Position numbers and translations under genes: made by a program. Below the pieces are notes generated by a model. It was given only the letters and a program-made list of their open reading frames with translations. It was not told the DNA's origin and did not search any database. This document shows positions 32,570-44,670 of a stretch of DNA of 64,000 nucleotides, in pieces. Numbering within the stretch: position 1 is the stretch's first letter; the number at the start of each line of letters is the position of its first letter. Origin of the DNA: Auricularia sp. M13 (taxonomy: Eukaryota; Basidiomycota; Agaricomycetes; Auriculariales; Auriculariaceae); NCBI GenBank assembly GCA_037042915.1, contig CM073194.1:2728001-2792000 (forward strand), given 5' to 3'.

Positions 32570-35500
32570 AATTGGTGATTAGACGTTCACCGACGCGTGG
32601 TAAAAGGATACCTGGCATGCTCCTTAGAGCGATATGGATGTTCCAGAGGCGATCGCCCACCCAGCAATTTGGCTAGCTGAATGAGCAAACCGTCCTGAAG
32701 ATTCTCTGCGACAGTCCATGGCAAAAATGCGATGCGGAGACCCCCCATGGCGACGCCAGATCCTTCAAGTATCTTCAGAGCGTGTGTGACCGAAGCCACC
32801 CCTTCCGTTGAGCTGCGCAAAATCCACAGATGAGCGTGGTGGCCGGGAAGGTCATACAGAAACCTCACTGAGGAACTGAGCTCATTTCTGAAACGTACGA
32901 AGAGAATGAGCGCAAGGCCGCGGGAGAGGGAAGCCCTAGACTAGCAAAGGCTGGACGCGGATTAAATATGGGTACGCAGAAGAAACGCCTGAGCCGCCCA
33001 TCCTTCGCGTTTCATGCTGGAGAGCCAATGGCCGGGGCGGGCAGAAGGGAATGAACCCCGTATCGTTAGGCTGAGTGATGAAATGCGGCGTACTATGCCT
33101 AACTTGTCTGGTACGAAATCAGGGTGAAGAAGAACTCTGATGCTCCATTGTTGCAACCCGAAGCCCCGGTATGCAGCACGAGATTTGTGGCGATAGGAGA
33201 GAGCTTGTGAGCCATTAGAACCCGCCGCGTGAGATGTTTCTTTTCGAGTCAAGGTGCCATCGGGAAATCCATCCCTCAGCGTTCACGCCCAGCTATCCAA
33301 TGATCCATCCGCTAATCGAATATGAGTCGTTTTATTTGAGAACCCGCTGCCCCAACTGGACCGACGTGCTGAGAGGCTTTGCTTTATCGTAAAGTGCCCG
33401 GGATAGACAACTTTCCCTACGACACGCGGTCGCCTAATCATGGGAGCAAGAGTTGTCTCCTGGCTCAACTGAAGGCCGCTCCCTCATTGGGATTTAGACG
33501 CTACGTGCTCCACTAGATTCAGTTCCCGCCGGCAGCTCGCGAGACTGTGGGAAACCCCATCACGCGCCTGCGCTCTCCTAGTCGCTGTATGCAAGGGGAC
33601 ACCGGAAGCAAACTGACGGCACCGGGTTGGTAACCGCTGCAAGCCACCGAGGCAAGACCCATCCATCCTATTTCCGCGGATATACCTCCGATTTGCTTCC
33701 GATAATTCGCAGCACACCTATTTCTGAGATATTTGACAGTTTTCTGCTTTCAAAAAGCTATGAAGTTAGTCATACAGGCCTCCAAACTCAGGATTCTTGC
33801 AGTAGGCAGGCCTGTGGTTCGGATATCGTGGTTCCATCTCGGAAGAGTGATGCATTATGTCAGCAGACCATATGCATCCGAACTGACCCTAAGTAGTCTT
33901 TGTATGGCCATGTAGGGCTCTTAAGAGCTTATACTACTGCAAGTGCTCAGGAGAGCATTTATATCAGTCAGCTTCAAGAGGGAATGGGCTGTTTTGGTAC
34001 TCTCCGGAGCCAAATCGGCTGGGGTCCCGAACCTCTGCAGCGGATGGTCGGAGGACCCATCCATCCTAACCTGATGCTCCGGATTTTGCCGGCTGGGTCC
34101 CCTTGGCTGTATGCTCCAGGTGGTCTACGTTTTGACCCGCTTTGCGGATAGACAAACGGAGAAGAGCTCACTGAGTCTCTGGCGAGTCACCCTCCCCAAT
34201 AGTTTGCTCTGCCCGCAAAGCAGTCCCCCACGTAGCTCGCTATGCTCCGAAGCGCTCGCGAATCAGCTCCTGATACGGCGGGTCACCTGCTCAAGGAGGT
34301 AGCAGAACTACTTTTCGTTATCGTGTCTCAAGGGCTTCCCCACTCTTCGAAGACATGCGGCATATTCCAGGATCTAGGCGCTGTAACTCCTGGGGAACCT
34401 TTATGACAGGGTTTATCGCACGCGCTGTCAGCACCGTCAGGCCAGGTCAGCACGAGGCATCGCCCCTCGTAGGCAACTAGCAGTATGCGCGCGTTAGGTC
34501 TTATCTATCTGCACAACCACCTTTTGAGTCGTCAGTACTCAGATTCTCCTCAGGCCGTAGGGATGCTAGTAGCGGGCAAACGGGTTCAGAACACTGTGCT
34601 TCGAATCTCATGACGGCTCCTCCCCGCCGTCACATGACCCGAAAGTTAGGCGAGCCGCTCCCTGACCGAATTCCAGAGCCCTACACCTGTTTTACATGAG
34701 CGTACGGCAATTTCTCACTCGCGCGAATGAGCAAATCTTGGTATGCAATTATACAAATTCGCGTCCAGCTGCGGTGGGGTTTCCATCGGATGGATTCCCT
34801 GACAGATCTTCAAGTTTGCTTCAACTACAGTACATATTGGCGTCTCGCCCTCGCGCCACCTATTCATGTTCCAGACATGCGGCAGGATGAAGCTCTGCGA
34901 CGGGAACGATACACTGACCGAATTCATCGTAGACAGATCGTCAAATGCCCTTCCTCGGGCCACGATCCACGCCGTTTGCATCTGCAGCTATGATGCTTTT
35001 GCTAACATCAACTACTTCCTAGCTTCTGTCTCGCACGCTCACATGGCGGAACGTTGCGCTGACAATTCAGAATCCTGCCACCCGAATTCCCGTGACGCGA
35101 GCCCTGGCGGTATCTGTGTCAAGGCGGGATCCAATCAGACGAGGAGGGATACGCACGTGTTGCTTACATTAAGCGGGCTCCCGGATGCACGCGGCGGTGG
35201 CGAGCGTGAGACGCTGGGAGAAGATCTGCGACCCGAATTACGGCGTGAAGGTGAGCATATCCAGCAGGATCTGAGACGGCTCGCCCACTCGAGGCACAGT
35301 GTCGCTCGAATTATTCCCGCACGACGAATGCACCCACGGGAATGAGCAGCGAGAGGAAGCAACCCAACTCAGAAGTCCGCGTCTCACTCCCAACCGCGCA
35401 ATGAGTTTTCCAACTTTACCAAATACTATTTAATTTGAAGCGGAAGCGGGAGGGAAACGCACAGCAAGCGGAGCGACGCCGTCAGTCAGGCAATGCGAGC

Positions 35501-35760
35501 GAAAGCGAGTCGTGTCGTCAAGTTAGTCAATCAGAGGTGAGGCGAGGAGAGCGTGAGGGTGAGGGTGCGGTTGAGAGGAGAAGCGAGCGGCGGGCGGTGG
35601 AATGAGAAGGAACGAGAGGCGGGGCGGGCGGGAGAGGCGACAAGAGAAACGAAGGAGGACGAGGAGGGAGGGAGACACGAACACCAACGACACTAAACAC
35701 CATCTGATTCCAACCATCCCACCTCCCACCTCCCACCAACACTCAAATCCGCTCCTACAA
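32570..35760. other. No gene recognised
   Basis: About 3.2 kb with only short unsupported frames on both strands. Small repeated phrases such as CCCATCCATCCTA (33657 and 34059) suggest decayed repeats. From 35440 on, the sequence becomes GA/CT-biased, probably the 3' flank of the neighbouring minus-strand gene. Confidence 0.4.
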
Positions 35761-35761
35761 C

Positions 35762-37547
35762 TCACTTCCCAACCGGCGCACCCCGTCCCCTCGCCGGCGG
35801 CCCGCCCGCGCCCCGCCCTCTAAAGCCGCCCGCGCCACGCCCCGCATCCCCATTCACCGGCGCGCCCCCGCGCGGCCGCGGCGGCGGGCGCTCGCCGCGC
35901 TCCTTGCGCGCCTCGACGGTGATGCGCTGCGGCCCGCCGTTCTCGCCCGCGCCCTCGATGCGGATCCCGCCCTCGCCGCCCTGCGCCACAGGGAGACACA
36001 CCACCACCGCGCGCCGCGCCGAGTCCGCCGTTGCGAACTCCAGGAAGGCGCACGCCTTGGAGCGCACGATGTCCAGCTCTTTGATCGGCCCAAAGCGCGT
36101 GGTGAGCACTTCGCGCAGGACAGAGTTCGAGACGCCTTCGGTTACGCCCTGGGGTGGTGAGTTAGCATAGGTGCAGACGATGATGAGGAGGAAGGCGGAG
36201 GAGGAGCGGGCGGGTACAACGTGCTGCAAGAGTCCGTTGACACCTCGCCGTCCGTCCATCTCGAATAGACGTAAAAGAAAGTCAACAACCCACCTTGACG
36301 AAACATTGACCGGTAGTAAGCGCCATAGCAGCCGTATAGTTGGGATGTTCACCCTCCGCCGGCGTACGCGTGCCACTGGGCGGCTGCGCGGGCGCGGCAG
36401 CAGGCGGCGGGGCCGGGCGCGGGGCCGGCGGGCGCGGGACGGGCGACGCGCTGACGCCCTTGGCGTCCTTCGCAGCCGCAGCGCCCCACGCGGTGCTGTT
36501 CGCCGCCGCGAGGTTCGCCCACGTCTTCGGCTTGGGCGGCTCCGCGGGCTTGGGCGGCTCGGCCGGCTTGGGCGCCTCGACGGGCGCAGGCGCGGGCGCG
36601 GGTGTGGGGCTCGGCGACGGCGCGGGCGTCGGCTTCTTAGTGGCGGCGACGGGCTCGGGCTCGGGCGTCGGTGTCGCGGCCTTGGCGGGCTCCGCGTGCG
36701 CGTGGCCGTTGGCGAGCTTCTCCTCGGCGGGAGGCGCGGGCGTCGCGGGCCGCTCGGGCGTCACTGCGCCCGCGGGCTCGGGGTGCGCGACGTCGATGAC
36801 GGGCGGCGGCGCCGCGACGGGGACGGGCTCCGGGGCGGCCGGCGCGGGCGCTGGCGGGGGCGGCGTCGGCTCGCGCGGGGCGGGGGCGGGCTCCGGGGTG
36901 ACGGGCGCAGGCGGGGCGGGCGACGCGACGGGCGCCGGCGCCGGCGCCGGGACGGGCTGCTCCTGCTGCTGCTGCTGGGGCTGGACCTGGACGGGCTGCT
37001 CCTGCTGCTCGCGGTCGCGCTCGCTGTCCTGCGTCTGGCCGTCGTCGTCGTCGCCGGCGGTGTCCTCCTTGAGGAAGCGGAAGATGTCGTTGAGGACGAA
37101 GTAGCCGTTGGGCTGCTCGGCGAGGAAGAAGGTCTGGGCGAACTTGCGCCAGGGCTCGCCGTGGTTGCTCATCTCGCCGATGACCTGGATGATGATCCCG
37201 CCGGCGGCGGACGCCTGGGCGTCGACCGAGTGGATGTACACCTTGCAGTCCTGGAACCCGATCGACAGGATCTTGTTGTGGATTTCCTGCAGAGTAACAA
37301 AAATTGTTAACTCGTGACTACAAAGTACTGTAACAAAAAATGTACAAACCTGCTGCCCGTAGCACGGCCGGCCGTCCTCGCCCTCGGTGCCGTGGATGAA
37401 GGTCGAGTTTTTTGTGTAGAACATGTGCAGCCTGTTCGGGCTCTTGTTGACGAAGGTGTAGTATTGCGGCACGAACTGCCAGCCAACCTCGCTGGGCACG
37501 ACGTTGGCATGGGAGCCGGTGGTCGACGGTCCGTTGCTGGCTGCCAT
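35762..37547 (-). CDS. G3BP/Nxt3-like NTF2- and RRM-domain RNA-binding protein
   Basis: Predicted 525 aa in three exons: 37547-37350, 37286-36294 and 36148-35762, with introns of 63 and 145 nt, all phase 0. Residues about 20-145 form an NTF2-like domain (VGWQFVPQYYTFVNKSPNRL, CYGQQ, then GEPWRKFAQTFFLAEQ). A long Pro/Ala/Glu-rich disordered linker with a Gln run follows. The C-terminal RRM has RNP2-like CFVKGV and RNP1-like ACAFLEF, and the protein ends in an RGG/RG-rich tail. This order is that of G3BP/Bre5/Nxt3 proteins, which bind mRNA, partner a ubiquitin protease and nucleate stress granules. The linker's high GC creates long false frames on the other strand. Confidence 0.9.
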
Positions 37548-38986
37548 TATACTGTGCGGGCTTGAGTATACGTCAGCCAAAGCAAAGAAAAAGAGAAAAA
37601 AAAAAAACCGGCGCACGAGAGATGCAATGCTAATATCTAATGCCGGGGGAAGGTGGATGCAGGGGGTCAACCAAGTTACAGATGCGAGCACGCTGCCGCA
37701 CGCGACAAGGGCCCAAGGCTTTTTCGCGACGAGGTGGGGAAGGGCAAAGCCGCGGTCGGCCGGATACGTCAGCTTTCGGGCGGAGCTTCTCCCCACGGGC
37801 TCCTCCTCCTCCAGTCCAATCACGACGCGCAAGCAACGTTCTCGAGTATCCAAGTATCTCAAGGTTTCATACCCTATATGAGAGGAAAGGGAAATCTCGA
37901 ATCTCCATTTACGGCTCAGTCCGAAGTTTTTCCGTCTGCAAGCAAATTTTGCAGTGTGCGATTTCACTGGCTACCTACCTATCTCCCCATGGGCCAATGC
38001 CATCCTACAAGTGACATAATGTGGTTGGTAGAACTATGGGAGTCGGATTCGGGCACTAGTACTTCCCGCATGCTCATGCGCAGATTTTGTCCGTCGGCAC
38101 AGTTTGCACAAGACGGAATCGTTTCCTCACCTACCAGGTTCACACCGGGAAGCCGCCTGCGCCGGTCCGCTCTCCCGGTCTCCTGAAAGAACACTGTACA
38201 GGGTTTCGAAGAGACCGCAGTGGCCTCGTGAATCTGGAATTGCACCCATCGGCTGGAACAGATAAAAGGTAAGCACGGTCGAGTCTTGGTCCTGAGCAGC
38301 GCGATGATCGATTGGACATCGACGGCAGTGATGGCATATTCGACGACGACGACGACTCCTATTGGATTTTTGTTATGTTCTGACAGTCTGAGATGCTGTA
38401 AGTACTGGATCGATGAGAGTGTTTATTCCCGACATCGCAACACCCTGAATTCTGCCGCATGCCCACGAGAAAGACGCGGAGAGGCCGGTGGTGGCGCAAT
38501 GTGGTCTTGGCGTTTGATTTCGATCTCAGTCGTTCGTTGGGCGGCGAGAGGCAGCGCTCTGGAATTGTTCTCCCCGCGGCGTGCGAGACTTGCGTATGGA
38601 CGAATGAATGTTGAATTGCTGCGCTGAGCTCACGAGCGCGATATCTGGAACTTCGAGTGTACGACGTCGTGATCAATCACCGCTGAGAGACTTCGATCGT
38701 TCTTACTCTCCATTGCGGCGGTTCTGCGTCGTTCAAGGACAAGAATAAGCGTCGACCTTGCGGTGCAGATCAAGATTACATCTCGCGGCTACAAGGATAC
38801 GAAGCTTGTGCTCTTTAGTGCCTTGTTGCGACGGCAAATATACCTCACTAGTTGTAGTGATGGTTCAGTTTGATCCAAGCTCAGCTCGAAGTGTACTGCA
38901 AGCCTCCATGATTCATTCAGTAGCATAGGCGCAGGGATAACGTTATATAGCTTCGCAATTGCTCCTCCCACTGACAGGCTCGACTT
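37548..38986. other. Upstream flank of the G3BP-like gene; no other gene recognised
   Basis: About 1.4 kb. The first 80 bp hold a purine-rich/A-run stretch likely to include the promoter and 5' UTR of the minus-strand gene ending at 37547. No convincing frame was seen between 37.9 and 38.98 kb. Confidence 0.4.
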
Positions 38987-40153
38987 TCATAAGATTGTAC
39001 CAGTACCAGAGTCGCGCCACTGGCAACCAGCGCCGGTGCGCTCGGCCACAGAATTATCGGGAAACTGGACCTTGAGTAGCCGTGAACATCCTTCCTCAAC
39101 GAGCCGAACGACCCATTGTTTGCGCTGAAGCGACGTGAAGTGATTGTGCTGAGCAGCGATGCGCCGACGATAACCCACGACGCGCAGCTCGCTCAGTACT
39201 GCTGCGAACGGAAGGACGGCCTCGAGCACAGCGTCAAGCTCGACGACGTATGTACCGGTCGGAATGAGCATCTCGATCGTACTCGCCAGAGGGAACTGCG
39301 CGTGGTATGCGCGCGAGAGTTCCGCGGCATGCCGTGCCAGACCGGCGCCAGGGCCGTCCAGCTGTAACATCTCCACGTCCGTACTGGAGACCCAGACGCA
39401 AGGGTCATCGTCAAGAGACTGTGCCACTGCGTCAACCCTCGAGACGGTCGCGTCTAAGATGGAGAGCGTAATAGATCTGGAGGGCGTCCTCTGTCGGTAA
39501 AACGCAAACTGCGCGCAATCCTCGTGGAGCAAGCTGCCTTTCGAATCGCCTGCGGGCCCCGGGAGCTCTCCTGCGCCGCTAAAGCGGACGATGTCCCATA
39601 CGAAAGCCGGACTGTCGAGCTCGACTGCGAAGACTCTCAGAGAGGCGCCGTGCGAGCGCAGTAGGTCCCAGAAGAACGACGGGATGTGGTGCAGACGCCG
39701 CTGGGAGAGGTACAGCGTGTGAAGACGGAAGCAGCAGTTTGGTGAGGCCAGGGGTAGCAGGAGCTGGGCCTGAAAGTCGAGGTCGTCTCCGCGAAGGCGC
39801 AGGTCGATGAGATTAGTCGTATTTGCCAGCACGCCCGCCACCGCGAGCACATTCGCGGGCGAGGCGTAGTATGCACTGTCATCGACGAGCAGCCTGCGAA
39901 CACAGGCCGCACGGTGGGGCACACGAGCAAGACCGTCAATGCATCCGCGAATGGTTTCTGCGCTGTGGAAGTCGAAAAATGTCAGGTGCACGCTGTGGTA
40001 GAGTATTGGCTCCAATTCGGCAGCCCATAGGCGGTCCACAGAGGCCAATCGACCCAGGGACTGTCTATCACAGAATCGGGCGATGCATCCTCGTAACTCG
40101 GGCGGGATATGCAACGATGCTGGATCCGGGGGCGCTGACGGCGAGCGGTGCAT
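38987..40153 (-). CDS. F-box-like protein with leucine-rich repeats
   Basis: 388 aa from ATG 40153, chosen because the paralogue at 13354 starts at the equivalent place; the frame is open 18 codons further up. N-terminal F-box-like segment IPPELRGCIARFCDRQSLGRL with SVDRLWAAE, then alternating LRR-like strands (NLIDLRLRGDD, FRLHTLYLSQRRL). A C-terminal region ends with a GCSRLLKVQFPD-type motif shared with 52565-53689. Such proteins are thought to recruit substrates to SCF ubiquitin ligases. It is single-exon, has no lesions and appears to be the most complete family member with 52565-53689. Confidence 0.72.
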   Translation of the reverse strand: MHRSPSAPPDPASLHIPPELRGCIARFCDRQSLGRLASVDRLWAAELEPILYHSVHLTFFDFHSAETIRGCIDGLARVPHRAACVRRLLVDDSAYYASPANVLAVAGVLANTTNLIDLRLRGDDLDFQAQLLLPLASPNCCFRLHTLYLSQRRLHHIPSFFWDLLRSHGASLRVFAVELDSPAFVWDIVRFSGAGELPGPAGDSKGSLLHEDCAQFAFYRQRTPSRSITLSILDATVSRVDAVAQSLDDDPCVWVSSTDVEMLQLDGPGAGLARHAAELSRAYHAQFPLASTIEMLIPTGTYVVELDAVLEAVLPFAAVLSELRVVGYRRRIAAQHNHFTSLQRKQWVVRLVEEGCSRLLKVQFPDNSVAERTGAGCQWRDSGTGTIL

Positions 40154-40449
40154 TTTTACAAGCAGCGTAGTCAGAACTCTGAAGGAGCGCTCGTGGAGAA
40201 CGCGCAAGTAGCGGGGAGATGTAGCAGAAAGAAATCACAGGGGATCGATGCGTTCTGATGCCGGCGTTGAGTCACGATAGCTCGGTTTACGAACAGGGTA
40301 AAAAGTCAAGTTTGAACGACCGAAACTCCGACATTGTTCGACTCGATTTTTATCAATGGTTACTCATCACCTCCGTCAGCATCTGGGATCATTCATTTTT
40401 GCGGAGAGCTCTACATACCTTCAGCAAGTGGTGACAGGCGAAACGACGG

Positions 40450-41400
40450 TTGGAGAAAGGATTCGGGAAGACAACACTCGAAACGGACCTCCCGATCTCA
40501 CCTGGTAGCCAGCTCCCGCGACGTCGGGGCCGGGGGCTCCACGCTCCCACATTCCCACAGTCTCAAAAGCATGGCGCACATGTACTGATTCCGAAGTAGC
40601 CTATCCACGAAAATCTGCCGTATGCTGACCGTGGGCTTCTTCAGCTCGCAATGCTCACTGCTATAGTATCAGCCACCGCTGTGTCGGGAGTCTCAGTGAG
40701 AAATAAGCACGCATGCATTACCCGTCATGCTCTTTTTCAGTAGCTGCTGAGCGTCGTCTGGATCATGCCCGCATTTGAACATCGTCGGCGCCAATCGCGA
40801 GACTAGGGAGCAACGGGCGTCCCGAAATACGAATAAAAATAATACTGACGAGGCGAACGGCAGGCGAGTACTCACCGTGAACGCGCACGGCGTACTCCAT
40901 AGACGGGTGCAGGTTCCGAACCAGGAATTTGGTTGTGGCGCATGTTCAACGCGTGTGTTGCCTCGTGGCATGCATGCTGGCCGAGGCTTGATTGGCCATT
41001 CAGGACATCTACGAGGGTCCACTGGCAGAATGCTGCGCTGTGGTGCCTGATCTTGACAGCGGGGATTTCCCAGACCAAGGAGAAGCTTCTGACCGGTCTT
41101 CTCTGGCAGCTTTTCGCCGGTCTCGTGGACACACAGACACAAATGTGGTTCTTCCCACCGTAAATTGGTCCTCCCCGGAATTGTGCGAACTTCCGTCGAA
41201 GTATGCGAGTGAATCAAAGAATGACACGAGGGTTTGGATAGCACCAAAGCCGCAGCACACACGTGGATTGAAACCGAAGCCGTCGTGTGAAATAGCTACC
41301 GTTCCCAGAGACACCGTGTATCCCGCCATCGCACCCGTAAATCGGAGATGTTTGCTTTGCTCAGCTCTAACGGTGCGATGCGTCGATTTCGTGACTAGAA
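40450..41400 (-). other. Duplicated block with an unrecognised intron-rich minus-strand gene candidate
   Basis: First part of a module that recurs at 45760-46285 (left half) and 48820-49320 (right half). Minus-strand frames contain a hydrophobic stretch (LPFASSVLFLFVF), then PTMFKCGHDPDD, conserved as PTMFKCGSHPD in the copy. Another hydrophobic frame lies near 41250. The frames break at different points in the copies, consistent with short introns or decay. I cannot give a sound exon model or family. Confidence 0.35.
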
Positions 41401-41586
41401 TCTGGCATTGGAATCATCTGCACGTCGTTATTTACATGGGTTTTGTCGTTTTCAGGTTACATTCGGAATGAGATTCGGGATGAGACGAGCAAAAATGGGC
41501 ATAGGTTGAGAATACGACTTGGGAAACATTTGGAATCAGCAGTCAGCGCCTGCGGCTATGCTTCTCCTGTCGAGTAGTGAGTGCAG

Positions 41587-42344
41587 CTAGATTGTCTCAT
41601 TTGGAGCGTCCCCAGTACTCACCCGAATGTGGAACGCTTCATCGGCCCTATTGATAACCTGGCCGCAGGTCGAGCATTTCTTGGCTGGGGACGCGTCAGA
41701 ATGGTATTTTCAGGAAGTCGAAATCACATACTTTGGCTCTGGCCCGCAGACCCCTCAGACATATCACTCAGGCCGTAGACCGCCATGCCACCATCTGGCG
41801 GCGGCGGGCCCCTGAGCCTCCGGGCTACGCCAGGTTGAGTGACGACGGGTGGGTTAGCGGGGGCAGGTTGGGGGGGACGACTGCCGTACGGCATAGGTTG
41901 AGAGGGATGACCGGCGTAAGGCATAGGTTGGCCAGGACCAAACTGAGCCGGTTGCTGGAAGCCAGTTGCGGGCGGGAGTGCGTAGGCAGATGGATGAACG
42001 CCGGGGTGGGCACCGGGGGATCCGGCGCCGCCGTACGCACCGAGACCGCCGCCGTGAGGAGGCTGAGAAGCAGGATGCGGTTGCGCGTATGCCTGGTACG
42101 GTTGAGGGGGTGAGGCAAAGCGTGGACTAGCGGACCCCAACGACATGCTATCGAGGCCAGGGACAACGATTCCATAGTTCGGCGGTGAAGGTGACGATGG
42201 TTGATTTGAACGGCGGATTGGAGGCTGTGGCGGGGCTGAACTCTCGTGCGAGCTGACGTACCCAGACGATCCACCGGGAGAGGACGCAGGCGTGCCGCCG
42301 TACTCAATACCGTAAGAGGCCTCAGGCAGCGATTCATGAGACAT
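41587..42344 (-). CDS. Gly/Pro/Gln-rich protein with C-terminal CxxCG knuckle (copy 1)
   Basis: Predicted 236 aa: exon 1 42344-41732, a 47-nt intron (41731-41685, GTATGT...CCCAG), exon 2 41684-41587. The body is low-complexity Pro/Gly/Gln/Ser-rich with repeated QPMPYxGxPxQP-like units. The second exon adds a CSTCGQVINRADEAFHIR motif, a possible half zinc ribbon. The splice model is strongly supported by the paralogue at 49452-50233: same phase, same 47-nt intron, and the same NETI ending. Function unknown. It lies head-to-head with the F-box gene that follows, about 350 bp apart, so the two may share a promoter. Confidence 0.7.
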
Positions 42345-42693
42345 CGTAGGTGGGAGAGCGCAAAACTCACGGCGATGTGCTAGACAGGCAGACTATGGGC
42401 ATGTTATATCCACAGGGCCCGGACCCATATCAGCAGAACACCAGCATTCGTCGGATTTGTCGTCCGTGTTATCGCTTACAGGCCTCGTGATCAGTCGCCG
42501 TACAGGACCCGCAGTGACACTTTGATGACCCTGCAGGTGAGGAACAAACAAGACGGACCTTCTTTGGGTGTTCCCACCCAAGTTGAGCCTAGCTCTCGGT
42601 CGACGCCACGGAAACGTCTGCGCGTCGCGGAGAAACAACCTGCACAGCATCGGGGTTCGCCGATTGCTCGTGCTCCTCTTGCCGATACCGCAC

Positions 42694-44143
42694 ATGCAGC
42701 CTCTGGACCGCACGGCTCTTTTACCCTCAGAACTACTACTCGGTATAATTGGTAGCCTACGCCTCGAAGAGCTTCAGCGGCTTATGGCCGTTAGCCGGCG
42801 TTGGAGAGACCTCGTCACAAGTCATCCGACCTTTTGGCAGGCACCGCGGCTCGACAGCACGTCTCCCCCGGCCGTAGCATTCTTTCTTCACCGAATGTCT
42901 GCTGGTGCTGGGAAGCCAATAAATGTAACCGTGCTTCTTCCAGAGCCAACCGCTGTACTCGAATCGACCGTGTTGCCCGCCATAGCGACACTGCTAAACT
43001 GCGTCGTTTCTCTTCTACTCCAAGTCCACGTCAGCCAGGCGTCCGCTGTTTTTGACCTTCTTCGCGGCCCAACTTCGTCTCTCCGAACGCTCAAGATTTT
43101 GTTGCACTCGACCGATGCACCATCATCGCCCATTTGGCTCCCCGCGGATATATTACTGCAGCACAATCATCCTCAGGGCCTTGAATCAGTCTTTCTCCAG
43201 AACATGGAACTTCCGCATGATATCCCGCCAGCACTATCTACGGCGAAAAATCTCATCTTTGCTCAGACATTAACGACGACCTGCACCAGCCTGAAGGCAG
43301 TGGCGGCAGCGTTCCCACGGGTCCGTGACCTGACGCTCCTTGGCCGCACCCTTCCGCCTGACTTTACGGCTTCTGACTGGCCAAAGCCCTGGGAATACCT
43401 CACGTCTCTGCTCCTTACCCTGGGTCGTCGTCCTCTCCGAAAGGTGCTCAGCATGGTTCCGCTGGCAAATGTGGTGCATCTAACCACAGTGACCACGGGG
43501 AGACGAGCACTCTCACTTATACTCCCTCATTTGTACGGCGACCTGCATATGTCCTTCCAGTTTATGCGAGACAACGACTTCGCCATTCATCTGACTAGCC
43601 GGATGACGGGAACCACCCGCTCGTTGCGAGAGCACCACACCGAATGGACATCCGCCGATGCTCTGCCGCACGACGTCCTGCGGAAGTCGACAATAGCCGA
43701 GCGCGTCATTTCGATGACAATCTCCGTCGCGCTGTGGGACTTGCTCGTTCCCCTCATGGCGCGCTTTCCCCGCCTCGAGGCGCTCACTATCGCGCTGTCG
43801 CCCGCCGCGGGCCACTCCGTATTGATGGGCGATAAGAACGAGGGGCAATGCGCCTTGGCATGCCCGAAACTCCGGGTTCTCACGCTGGACGCTCGAGAAG
43901 GCGCACCTGCCGTCCCGCTTGACGATGTCAAGTGGATAATCACCCACCGCTTACAGGTTACGGCCCCCATTGACCTCGTAATGCGCTGGGTGGACTGGCA
44001 CGGATCCACGGATCTGCGGCCCGTGGTCAACACCGTGTCGGATGCTCATGATTCCCTGAGGCTGTAAGTCGCTGCACACTGAGCCATGACCAACGGATTG
44101 ACTATTCTACAGATATCCAGAGACGCCTTGGCAGAGTCATTAA
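42694..44143 (+). CDS. F-box protein (copy 1 of tandem module)
   Basis: 466 aa: exon 1 42694-44063, a 49-nt intron (44064-44112, GTAAGT...TACAG), exon 2 44113-44143. The start is the Met of MQPLDRTALLPSELLLGIIG, a canonical F-box (LPSELLLxIxG...LQRLMAVSRRWRDLV...FW). A leucine-rich C-terminal region typical of Agaricomycete F-box receptors follows. The terminal intron changes the ending from DSLRL to RLYPETPWQSH, and the same intron is conserved in the copy at 50790-52239. Probable SCF ubiquitin-ligase substrate receptor. The divergent neighbour is the zinc-knuckle gene at 41587-42344. Confidence 0.8.
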
Positions 44144-44230
44144 CTTGACAGGTCCAAAATGGTTCGGTACGTGTCCTACAACTGTACCAAACGCTTTGTT
44201 CATTCTTGGGCAGGGACAGACTTGATTTGA

Positions 44231-44670
44231 TATGCGCTCTCTACCGCGTTCTGCGCTGCGAATGTTGTCCAAATATGCCTGATGCTAGCCTGTGGGGCTA
44301 GGTGTATATACGGCTTAGAGGCTGTGAACTATGCTCCCAGCATTTGAAAGCGAGGATTTATGGCTTCCCTGAGTACCCAGGCGCATCTATTTTTTCTTCA
44401 GACGTCTACCGGGTCCGTTTCAGCAGGGATGCCAAGCCAAGAATCGGGACGGACAGCCACGCGCATATCTTCCGCGAAAGGTCTCACTATTTTAGTGCGT
44501 CGAGCATCTTAGCTTTCAAGAGTCAAAAGACCGACGAAGCTTACCGTTTGCTGCTTTACCGTATCCTTCACCTACGATGCACAAATTCGCCGTTCTCGTG
44601 TGCCTCCTGGCCGTCGCAGCGCAGGGACAGGCAATCGTGTACCCCAACGCGACACGCAGCGCCTTGCGGC
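44231..44670 (+). repeat. Inverted duplicate of the secreted-protein upstream region and signal peptide
   Basis: About 440 bp matching 63560-64000 in reverse complement with only scattered differences: the flank around GTGTATATAC, the leader, and the first 31 codons of the secreted-protein gene. Similarity stops sharply after GCCTTGCGGC (44670). Confidence 0.88.
44305..44310 (+). promoter_or_regulatory. TATA-like box copied with the secreted-protein leader
   Basis: TATATA lies 272 bp upstream of ATG 44577, and the equivalent box of the parent gene is at 63926-63931. Distance and context are conserved because the whole block is a duplicate. Whether it is the true core promoter is unproven. 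Confidence 0.35.

Noticed and set aside
36171-37310. Long plus-strand Arg/Gly-rich frames opposite the G3BP-like gene
   Set aside because: They are shadows of the GC-rich Pro/Ala linker; the minus strand has domains, introns and phase agreement.
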